Origin: Nemorincola caseinilytica
Lineage (GTDB): Bacteria; Bacteroidota; Bacteroidia; Chitinophagales; Chitinophagaceae
Reading direction: 5' to 3'
Length of the DNA: 64,000 bases
NCBI RefSeq assembly: GCF_039540515.1
Contig: NZ_BAABFA010000024.1
Location: 248,001-312,000, forward strand
Positions 9,110 through 15,257 of this stretch are shown here, piece after piece. The notes below the pieces were generated by a model. It saw nothing but the letters and a program-made list of their open reading frames with translations, searched no databases and was not told where the DNA came from. Both the position numbers and the translations under genes were made by a program. Within the stretch, counting starts at the first letter, position 1, and every line of letters begins with the position of its first letter.

Positions 9110-9117
9110 CAAATATA
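9110..9117 (-). promoter_or_regulatory. -7 promoter element of the front-end desaturase
   Basis: TATATTTG on the minus strand, 23 bases before ATG 9086; exact TAnnTTTG match. No convincing -33 TTTG is seen. Confidence 0.6.
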
Positions 9118-9161
9118 AACCAAATATCGTATCAGGAATGCTAAGTTTTCAACACGGTGGG

Positions 9162-9182
9162 TATGATATAGGTCATATCATA
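9162..9182. promoter_or_regulatory. Perfect 8-bp inverted repeat upstream of the desaturase promoter
   Basis: TATGATAT, five-base spacer AGGTC, then ATATCATA. It lies about 45 bases upstream of the -7 element of the desaturase gene. The size and symmetry suit a dimeric regulator site, but no regulator is identified; it could also be chance in AT-rich DNA. Confidence 0.35.
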
Positions 9183-9269
9183 TTGTGAGGTTATTTCAAT
9201 ATGTTCGGGCTGTGGCAGGTATCTTCCTGGTTCTGGTTGCTGTATGGCGTGGTAATTGAGAACGCTGTG

Positions 9270-9307
9270 CAAAAAAACGGGAAGTTGCCCCAATGAGCAA
9301 CTTCCCG
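9270..9307 (-). terminator. Rho-independent terminator of sucC
   Basis: On the minus strand, an 11-bp perfect stem (CGGGAAGTTGC / GCAACTTCCCG, eight-base loop) followed by seven T, 33 bases after the sucC stop. Confidence 0.9.
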
Positions 9308-9339
9308 GTATGTATATAACAAGAAGGTAATAATTGTTA

Positions 9340-10557
9340 TTAGCCCCTTACAGCCTTCTGCACCAGCTCTGCAGCTTCGCTCAGCAGTATGGCGCTCTGT
9401 ACTTCCAGGCCGCTGTTCTCTATCAGCTCCTTTGCAGCCTCGGCATTGGTACCCTGCAGGCGTACTATGATGGGTATGTGTATGTTGCCCAGCTTTTTGT
9501 AGGCCTCTATCACACCGGCGGCCACACGGTCGCAGCGTACTATACCACCAAATATGTTGATCAGTATCGCCTTTACATTAGGATCCTTCATTATGATGCG
9601 GAAACCGGCTTCCACCGTCTGCGCATTAGCGGTACCACCCACGTCCAGGAAGTTAGCAGGTTCGCCACCCGCCAGCTTTATCATGTCCATGGTGGCCATG
9701 GCCAGGCCGGCGCCGTTCACCATGCAGCCCACGTTGCCGTCCAGCTTCACATAGTTCAGGTTATATTCGCCTGCTTCTACTTCTGTAGGGTCTTCTTCGC
9801 TCTTGTCGCGCATATCGGCCAGGTCGGTATGGCGCATCAGGGCGTTGTCGTCCAGGCTCATCTTGCAGTCCACTGCCAGTACCTTGTCGTCCGCGCTCTT
9901 GAAGAGCGGATTGATCTCCAGCATGGCGCAATCCAGGCCCACATATGCATTGTACAGGTCCGATACGAATTTCACCATGTTCTTATGGGCCGCACCGCTC
10001 AGGCCCAGGTTGAAGGCTATATTGCGCGCCTGGAAACCCTGCAGCGGAAAGCCCGGCTGTACCCACTCGCGGAATATCTTCTCGGGCGTATCATGTGCTA
10101 CCGTTTCTATGTCCATACCGCCTTCGGTGCTGTACATGATCACGTTGCGCTTGGTGGCGCGGTCCAGCAGTATGCTCAGGTAGAACTCCTTGCGCTCGCT
10201 GGGGCCATCATAATACATATCCTGTGCTATCAGTATCTTGTTCACTTTCTTACCGGCCTCGCCTGTCTGTATGGTCACCAGGGTATTGCCCAGTATGTTG
10301 CGTGCTACGCGTTCCACATCCTCTGCGCTCTTCACTACCTGTACACCGCTCTGGTCGGGCGCTTCCTTCATGCGACCCTTACCGCGGCCACCTGCATGTA
10401 TCTGCGCCTTTACTACGGCAAATTTGGTGCCTTTGTCTACGGCTATCTGTTTGTATGCATTCACTGCATCATCTACATTAGATACAGCTATGCCGTCCTG
10501 CGTGGGTACGTTGTAACGCTTCAGCAGCTCTTTGGCCTGGTATTCGTGCAAGTTCAT
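9340..10557 (-). CDS. sucC: Succinyl-CoA ligase (ADP/GDP-forming) subunit beta
   Basis: Beta subunit of the TCA-cycle enzyme that makes succinate and ATP/GTP from succinyl-CoA. 405 residues against about 390 in E. coli. It has the ATP-grasp N-terminus (MNLHEYQAKELLKRYNVP, KAQIHAGGRGKG) and the family motif LEINPL, followed by the CoA-ligase domain with GGIVRCD. The alpha subunit gene (sucD) is not adjacent, which is usual in Bacteroidota. Monocistronic: terminator downstream and an intergenic region with a weak -7 candidate upstream (TACATTCG at 10576-10583, one mismatch). Confidence 0.97.
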   Translation of the reverse strand: MNLHEYQAKELLKRYNVPTQDGIAVSNVDDAVNAYKQIAVDKGTKFAVVKAQIHAGGRGKGRMKEAPDQSGVQVVKSAEDVERVARNILGNTLVTIQTGEAGKKVNKILIAQDMYYDGPSERKEFYLSILLDRATKRNVIMYSTEGGMDIETVAHDTPEKIFREWVQPGFPLQGFQARNIAFNLGLSGAAHKNMVKFVSDLYNAYVGLDCAMLEINPLFKSADDKVLAVDCKMSLDDNALMRHTDLADMRDKSEEDPTEVEAGEYNLNYVKLDGNVGCMVNGAGLAMATMDMIKLAGGEPANFLDVGGTANAQTVEAGFRIIMKDPNVKAILINIFGGIVRCDRVAAGVIEAYKKLGNIHIPIIVRLQGTNAEAAKELIENSGLEVQSAILLSEAAELVQKAVRG

Positions 10558-10665
10558 GTATTGGAAAAATTTTTGCGAATGTAGCTAATTGTAAGGAAAA
10601 TACTAAATGGGCGGCGAAAATGCCCCTCCGCTTCACATTTATTTTACCGGTCTATATCGGAACTC

Positions 10666-10778
10666 CCTCTTGGGAATTTGGAATTTAAGATCTGGGATCT
10701 GGAATTTTCTCTTTGAAATTTCCTTACCCCACTTTGGAATTTGCAATTTTGAAATTTGGAATTTTCTCTTTGGAATTT
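10666..10778 (-). repeat. Heptad-period array, AAATTCC type, right after the desaturase stop
   Basis: Read on the minus strand, 16 consecutive seven-base words of the type AAATTCC / AAATTTC / AAAGAGA, with one extra base in the fifth. It starts four bases after the stop codon of the omega-6-type desaturase gene. The period is 7, so it cannot be a coding repeat. It shares the string AAATTCCAGATC with the array at 58367-58450. Confidence 0.75.
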
Positions 10779-10782
10779 CCCC

Positions 10783-11784
10783 CTATGCTCTTGCCATTCT
10801 CCTGTCCTCTTCCATCTCATCAAAGCCTATCATCTTGTTCGCGTCAGCGTCCCATACCTTCAGGCGCAGGCAGGCAGCAATGTCGCCCGGCATCAGGGTG
10901 GTCACCTTGGCCTGTTGCAGCTCGGGTATGGCCGCCATGGCCTCGGGCAGGCGGTAGAAGGGGATCTTCGAGTTCAGGTGGTGAATGTGGTGGAAACCTA
11001 TGTTCGCAGTTACCCACTGCATCAGCGGGTTCAGGTCCATAAAGCTCGATGATTCCAGTGCGGCATTCGTATAGTTCCAGTCTACGTTCTTGCGGTATGT
11101 AGCGCCGGGGAAATTGTGCTGCGCATAGAACAGGTAAGCCCCCAGCATATGCGCCAGGAAGAAGGGCAGCGAGAAACTGAGCAGCCATGTGAGCCAGCCG
11201 AACTTCACGAACAGGAATATGGCTATGCCATAGTGCAGCAGCAGCACGGCCAGCGAATCCCAGTGGCGGCGCGGGCTGCTGAGGAATGACTGTATGCACA
11301 TGCCGTACATAAAGGTAGTGAAGTAGGCAAAGAACATATTGATGGGGTGCCGCACGGCCAGGTAGCCGAAGCGTTCCATCTTCGATGCCTCCAGGAACTT
11401 CTGGCGGGTCATGATAGGGTAGGAGCCTATGCTGGCGCTGAAGAGCTTGGCATTGTTGTTATGATGATGGTCGTGCGAACGCTTCCAAATGTTCGGCGGG
11501 GTTATCATGTATATGCCGAAGAGCGTGAAAAGCACATCGGCCACGCGCGACCCACGCAATATGGTATGGTGCTGAAAATCGTGGAAGATGATGAATACAC
11601 GCGCCAGCATACCCGCCGCAACCACGCTGCAAGCGATGCGGAGAAAAATGTTATCGAAATAATAAGTGCCGGCTATGGAACCGATGAGCAAAAGAAAGGA
11701 TGTGATAGTATAATACCAGCTCTTCCATCGTACCTCTTTTGCGAACGGCTTCGTGGCCAGAATAAGTTCTTTGCCTGTGAGCAT
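10783..11784 (-). CDS. Membrane fatty acid desaturase, omega-6 / delta-12-like
   Basis: 333 residues. Three histidine boxes: HDFQHH (68-73), HDHHHNN (104-110) and HHIHHLN (about 272-278), with hydrophobic helices between, as in acyl-lipid delta-12/omega-3 desaturases. The third box begins with His, not Gln, unlike the neighbouring desaturase, so the two probably act at different chain positions. The start is fixed by a TAAATTTG element only four bases before ATG 11784, suggesting a leaderless mRNA. A 7-base-period repeat follows the stop instead of an ordinary terminator. Carotenoid ketolase/hydroxylase relatives share the fold, but box spacing favours a lipid desaturase. Confidence 0.9.
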   Translation of the reverse strand: MLTGKELILATKPFAKEVRWKSWYYTITSFLLLIGSIAGTYYFDNIFLRIACSVVAAGMLARVFIIFHDFQHHTILRGSRVADVLFTLFGIYMITPPNIWKRSHDHHHNNNAKLFSASIGSYPIMTRQKFLEASKMERFGYLAVRHPINMFFAYFTTFMYGMCIQSFLSSPRRHWDSLAVLLLHYGIAIFLFVKFGWLTWLLSFSLPFFLAHMLGAYLFYAQHNFPGATYRKNVDWNYTNAALESSSFMDLNPLMQWVTANIGFHHIHHLNSKIPFYRLPEAMAAIPELQQAKVTTLMPGDIAACLRLKVWDADANKMIGFDEMEEDRRMARA

Positions 11785-11788
11785 CCTG

Positions 11789-11796
11789 CAAATTTA
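11789..11796 (-). promoter_or_regulatory. -7 promoter element four bases from the start codon (leaderless geometry)
   Basis: TAAATTTG on the minus strand, then CAGG, then ATG 11784. In Bacteroidota the transcript starts about 4-5 bases after this element, which would place +1 on the A of ATG. Confidence 0.6.
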
Positions 11797-11900
11797 CATA
11801 AACAAGCAGAAAATAATACACAGTAAGGAACAATTGCAATTCGTTAGGGTTTGTTTCTCTGTATATAGTGCCCCGCAAGCCTATAAAATAGGCGCTCTCA

Positions 11901-11932
11901 TTTGTACCTGCACCCCCAATAAATTATATTTG
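11901..11932 (+). promoter_or_regulatory. Promoter TTTG-N20-TATATTTG, leaderless geometry
   Basis: The -33 TTTG (11901-11904), 20-base spacer and exact -7 TATATTTG (11925-11932) match the Bacteroidota sigma consensus. Four bases (CTAC) separate it from ATG 11937. Confidence 0.75.
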
Positions 11933-11936
11933 CTAC

Positions 11937-12440
11937 ATGAGACGCCTGTTCCTGTTCTGTATATTGGTCAGTTCGCTTACTGTTATAGGTCGCAGTAAAG
12001 TGGCCCGCCCGGTGGTTTCCCGTTTCCGCAGCGACCTCTCGGCTATCGTTCGCACAGCGGCACATCCCTCGGGTTTCGATGAGCTGAAGAACATAGAGAT
12101 GGTGACAGGAGTATGGGATTGCCGCCTGGGCCTGGATGGCTTCCTGCTCACTATCGTGCTCGATCAGTACCACCCGGCCGACCGCTGGCTGGTGCGGGCC
12201 GAATCGGTGACCCCGGCCGCAGCCCGCAATGTGCGCATGCTGCTACTGAAGGGCCTGCCCGGCTACACCATGAAGGACTCTGATACCGACAAGACGGTAG
12301 CGATAGACCGTACCCGCCACAGCCGCAAGGTGGTCTTCACTCGTAAGGACCGCTTTACAGAGTCTACCATCACCGTACTGTTCAATGCTCACCAATACGC
12401 ATCGCTTACCATGCTCATAGAGTCTTGGTCGCTTTCATAA
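11937..12440 (+). CDS. Secreted protein of unknown function
   Basis: 167 residues with an N-terminal signal peptide (MRRLFLFCILVSSLTVIG). The mature part is basic and mixed alpha/beta: DELKNIEMVTGVWDCRLG, then VVFTRKDRFTESTITVLFN. I recognise no family. The start is supported by the signal peptide and by the promoter ending only four bases upstream. The small downstream gene has its own promoter inside the last codons of this one, so the two need not be co-transcribed. Confidence 0.75.
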   Translation: MRRLFLFCILVSSLTVIGRSKVARPVVSRFRSDLSAIVRTAAHPSGFDELKNIEMVTGVWDCRLGLDGFLLTIVLDQYHPADRWLVRAESVTPAAARNVRMLLLKGLPGYTMKDSDTDKTVAIDRTRHSRKVVFTRKDRFTESTITVLFNAHQYASLTMLIESWSLS

Positions 12441-12450
12441 GTTTTTACCC

Positions 12451-12458
12451 TAATTTTG
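12451..12458 (+). promoter_or_regulatory. -7 promoter element for the small CxxC membrane protein
   Basis: TAATTTTG, 29 bases before ATG 12488, with TTG at 12425-12427 as a possible -33 (spacer 23, longer than ideal). Because it lies inside the longer possible reading frame from 12425, it supports the ATG at 12488. Confidence 0.6.
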
Positions 12459-12487
12459 CAATATCGCTGCCAGGCGCCCACTTTTAT

Positions 12488-12694
12488 ATGAAACGTCTTT
12501 TGCTTGCAGGTCTGCTTGTATTCTCGCTCTCTCACACTGTGCTGGGACAAGGCTGTTCCATATGTACCAAAACGGCCTCCGAGATGGACAGCAAAAGTGC
12601 CAAGGGCCTCAATGGAGGCATTCTCTACCTGGCCATGCTGCCGCTGGGCATCATGGGTACGCTGGGTGTGGTATGGTGGCGCTCCAAGCGCTGA
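12488..12694 (+). CDS. Small conserved-looking CxxC membrane protein
   Basis: 68 residues: a signal peptide (MKRLLLAGLLVFSLSHTVLGQ), a CSIC motif just after the cleavage site, a KGLNGGILYLAMLPLGIMG hydrophobic segment and a WWRSKR tail. Topology: short periplasmic Cys motif and one C-terminal membrane helix. The pattern Q-C-x2-C ... GLNxGILYL followed by a Trp/Arg tail looks like a short family I have seen in Bacteroidota, with no known function. The frame could be read from 12425, but that extension has no signal-peptide logic and covers the promoter. Confidence 0.75.
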   Translation: MKRLLLAGLLVFSLSHTVLGQGCSICTKTASEMDSKSAKGLNGGILYLAMLPLGIMGTLGVVWWRSKR

Positions 12695-12782
12695 TGTGCT
12701 ACCCCCGGCGCAGTAAAAGCGACATTCACCGATAAAACACTCTCATTTACCGAACGTGACTTCCTTCCGGTGGTCGCAGGCG

Positions 12783-12790
12783 TAATTTTG
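12783..12790 (+). promoter_or_regulatory. -7 promoter element of the GIN-domain lipoprotein gene
   Basis: TAATTTTG, 39 bases before ATG 12830; exact TAnnTTTG match without a clear -33. Confidence 0.55.
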
Positions 12791-12829
12791 TGTCATATTC
12801 CATTCCACACCATCAAAAAAAGACATTCC

Positions 12830-13564
12830 ATGAAACAGCTATTGTACATATCATCGTTCGCGGCCGCTGCCATGCTCTTTTCCTCATGCGGCGCCAATGT
12901 ACTGCGCGGCGAGGGCAAAAAGACCACCGAGATACCGTCTGTAGATGCCTTCAATGCGGTGGATATACGCATAACATCTGATGTGAAGGTCACCGTTACC
13001 GAGGGTTCGGCATATGGTATAGAGCTCAATGGGTATGCCAATATACTGAAGCACATACGCACCGAGGTAAAGGATAGTGTCCTCTACATAAAATACGACC
13101 TGGACGACACCTGGAACATAGACGACGATAATATGAATGTGCGTATATCGGTACCCTCGCTAAAGGCGCTATCCACATCAGGCGCACCTGATGTGGACAT
13201 AATGGGCGATATAAAGGGCACTTCCTTTGCGCTAGATGTTTCCGGGGCAAGCTCCATCACCATACAAAGCATCCATACCGAGACGTTCACGGCCGATATG
13301 TCCGGCGCATCAGAGCTGAAAGTGCAGGGCGGTGTGGTAAAGAGCGCTAAGTACGAGATCAGTGGTGCCGGCCAGATAGAGGCCTTCGACCTGCAGACAG
13401 AGGAAACGGAAACATCCATGTCCGGCGCAGCCAAAAGCGAGGTCAATGCATCGCGCAAGCTGGTAGCTGATATAAGCGGTGCAGGCGAGGTAGAGTACAA
13501 GGGCCGTCCCGAGGTGATAAAGAATATATCGGGTATAGGCGAGGTGACCCCGGTAGATAAGTAG
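12830..13564 (+). CDS. Lipoprotein with head GIN domain (DUF2807)
   Basis: 244 residues. A lipoprotein signal peptide ends at LFSSC, so the mature protein begins with a lipidated Cys. The rest is a repetitive beta-helix-like DUF2807 domain: VDAFNAVDIRITSDVKVTV at the start, then repeated S/T-G-A motifs (LSTSGAPDVDI, DVSGASSITI, DMSGASELKV, EISGAGQIEA, SMSGAAKSEV, DISGAGEVEY). These G-A-G/S-G-A turns define the family, sometimes called putative autotransporter adhesin head. Likely an envelope-anchored protein; ligand unknown. The more upstream in-frame start at 12770 precedes the promoter and is rejected. Confidence 0.9.
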   Translation: MKQLLYISSFAAAAMLFSSCGANVLRGEGKKTTEIPSVDAFNAVDIRITSDVKVTVTEGSAYGIELNGYANILKHIRTEVKDSVLYIKYDLDDTWNIDDDNMNVRISVPSLKALSTSGAPDVDIMGDIKGTSFALDVSGASSITIQSIHTETFTADMSGASELKVQGGVVKSAKYEISGAGQIEAFDLQTEETETSMSGAAKSEVNASRKLVADISGAGEVEYKGRPEVIKNISGIGEVTPVDK

Positions 13565-13614
13565 GAAATATGCGCGGGGAATGCTATATTTATTGGCAAA
13601 AAAAGATCCCGCCT

Positions 13615-14061
13615 ATGTCAGCCAATTATTTTTTCAGGGCATCTATGCTGTGCGTATGCCTGCTTGCAGGCCGCACCATGGCCTTTGCACAAGACCAGAT
13701 AGAGCGCCTGTGGTACAACGAAGAAAAGACCGCCAAGATCCAGGTGTTCAAAGCCACCGATGGCAAATTCTACGGAAAGATAATATGGCTCAAAGAGCCT
13801 AACAACGAGCAGGGCAAGCCCAAGGTAGATAAGAACAATCCCAAAAAGGAAAGGCAGAACGACCCCGTGCTGGGCCTGCAGATATTGAAAGGTTTTGTAA
13901 AGGACGGCGCTACGGGTTATGAGGATGGCACCATCTACGACCCCAAGAACGGCAAGACCTATAGCTGCAAGATCACCTATAAGGGCAACAGCCTGGATGT
14001 GCGTGGTTATGTAGGTATATCCCTCCTGGGCCGTACCACTACATGGACAAAGGCCGAATAA
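13615..14061 (+). CDS. Secreted DUF2147 protein
   Basis: 148 residues from ATG 13615. Signal peptide (basic start, CVCLLAGRTMAFAQ) followed by one DUF2147 domain: ERLWYNEEKTAKIQVFK, KFYGKIIWLKEPNN, DPVLGLQILKGF, YDPKNGKTYSCKI and RGYVGISLLGRTTTWTK, which are the family's conserved lines. The fold is a small calycin-like beta barrel; function unknown. A TATATTTA stretch about 25 bases upstream may be its -7 element. It converges on the amidohydrolase with seven bases between stops. Confidence 0.9.
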   Translation: MSANYFFRASMLCVCLLAGRTMAFAQDQIERLWYNEEKTAKIQVFKATDGKFYGKIIWLKEPNNEQGKPKVDKNNPKKERQNDPVLGLQILKGFVKDGATGYEDGTIYDPKNGKTYSCKITYKGNSLDVRGYVGISLLGRTTTWTKAE

Positions 14062-14068
14062 TGTGGCT

Positions 14069-15229
14069 TTAAATTATTCTTGTTACCGAGGGCCTGGTCT
14101 CAAGCCCTCTTATCTGTATCATACCCGGCCTGGTACCGGGCGCCAGTGTACCTACTACATCCTGCATCTGCAGGGCGGCGGCGCCATTGGCAGTGCCCCA
14201 CTGCAGCAGTGTTTCCCAGCCCAGGTGCGGGAAATGCGTTTTGATGGTACACAGCTCGCTCAGCACACACAATTGGTGGTTCGATGCCAGGCTGTCGGTG
14301 CCTATGCACAGGTTGGCGCCCTCTCTTATCAGCATATCTATATCGGGCAGGCGACCCTCTATGTACAGGTTGGCATTGGGGCACAGGCACCAGTGTACAT
14401 AGGGTGCATAGGTATGTGCGAACCGCACATCACCCTCTGTTGACGAGGTATTGTGTACGAATATGAAAGGATGCTCTTTCGACATCCATTGCAGGTAAGA
14501 CTCCAGCGAGGGTTTGCCCGTGGGTCTGAAGCTGCTGTGGTCTATACCCATCATCTGCAGCAGCTCGCACACCAGCCCTTCGCCCGTAGTGTAAAATCTG
14601 TTCTCTTCCTCGCTTTCCTGGTTGTGTATGGATATAGGTGCAGCCGGCAAATGCCTGTCTATAAGGCAGAACAGCGCATCGGATACCGAATAGGGCGCAT
14701 GGGGTGTTATACTCTGCCTTAGCAGCGTATCGCTGCCGTGCTGTGCTGCATATGCGGCATACACCATCAGGGCATATTCAAAGGCCCTGTCGGCGTTTTG
14801 CGGGGTAAAGCCCAGCGCCTCTACAAAGGTGTGGAAGTGCATTTTGCCCAGCGCACGCACATCCGTTGTATCGGCCGTGTTGGCTATATCGCCCACTGCT
14901 ACTATGCCGTTGTTCAGCATATGGTGGTAGGCCCGGTGGCGTGCTTCCGTTTTCTGCTCCTCGGTAAAATCGTTGCGGTACTGCGGTATGCTTTTCAGAA
15001 AAGGTATCAACCCCGTACGCTCCGGCACCACGCCCCTCATATGCGATAGCTCCAGGTGGCAGTGTACATTCACAAAGCCGGGTGCCAGTACGCCATCGTA
15101 GCGAACGGCGCCCTCTATGGGGCTGTTATGCACGGCCGCTATGGTACCATCATCGGCTACTTCTATAGTGGCGCCTGTGGGTAGCCATTCATGCCCGTTG
15201 TGTATGCGTTCTGCGGTAATGAGTTTCAT
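14069..15229 (-). CDS. Amidohydrolase-superfamily metal hydrolase (deaminase-like)
   Basis: 386 residues, TIM-barrel metal hydrolase of the TRZ/ATZ (cytosine/guanine-deaminase-like) branch. Metal and catalytic positions are visible: PGFVNVHCHLELSH (HxH), TPHAPYSVSD, HNQESEEENRF, FVHNTSSTEGDV, and the Asp in IGTDSLASNH. Such enzymes deaminate purines, triazines or related rings. One real possibility is the aminodeoxyfutalosine deaminase of the alternative menaquinone pathway, but no mqn gene is in the window and the substrate is not decidable from motifs alone. It lies 28 bases downstream of the pseudouridine synthase on the same strand, so co-transcription is likely. Confidence 0.85.
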   Translation of the reverse strand: MKLITAERIHNGHEWLPTGATIEVADDGTIAAVHNSPIEGAVRYDGVLAPGFVNVHCHLELSHMRGVVPERTGLIPFLKSIPQYRNDFTEEQKTEARHRAYHHMLNNGIVAVGDIANTADTTDVRALGKMHFHTFVEALGFTPQNADRAFEYALMVYAAYAAQHGSDTLLRQSITPHAPYSVSDALFCLIDRHLPAAPISIHNQESEEENRFYTTGEGLVCELLQMMGIDHSSFRPTGKPSLESYLQWMSKEHPFIFVHNTSSTEGDVRFAHTYAPYVHWCLCPNANLYIEGRLPDIDMLIREGANLCIGTDSLASNHQLCVLSELCTIKTHFPHLGWETLLQWGTANGAAALQMQDVVGTLAPGTRPGMIQIRGLETRPSVTRII

Positions 15230-15257
15230 AGAGTAGAGATGTGCCTGTACTATACCG

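Noticed and set aside
12425..12487. N-terminal extension of the small CxxC protein
   Set aside because: It covers the TAATTTTG promoter element and precedes a complete signal peptide.
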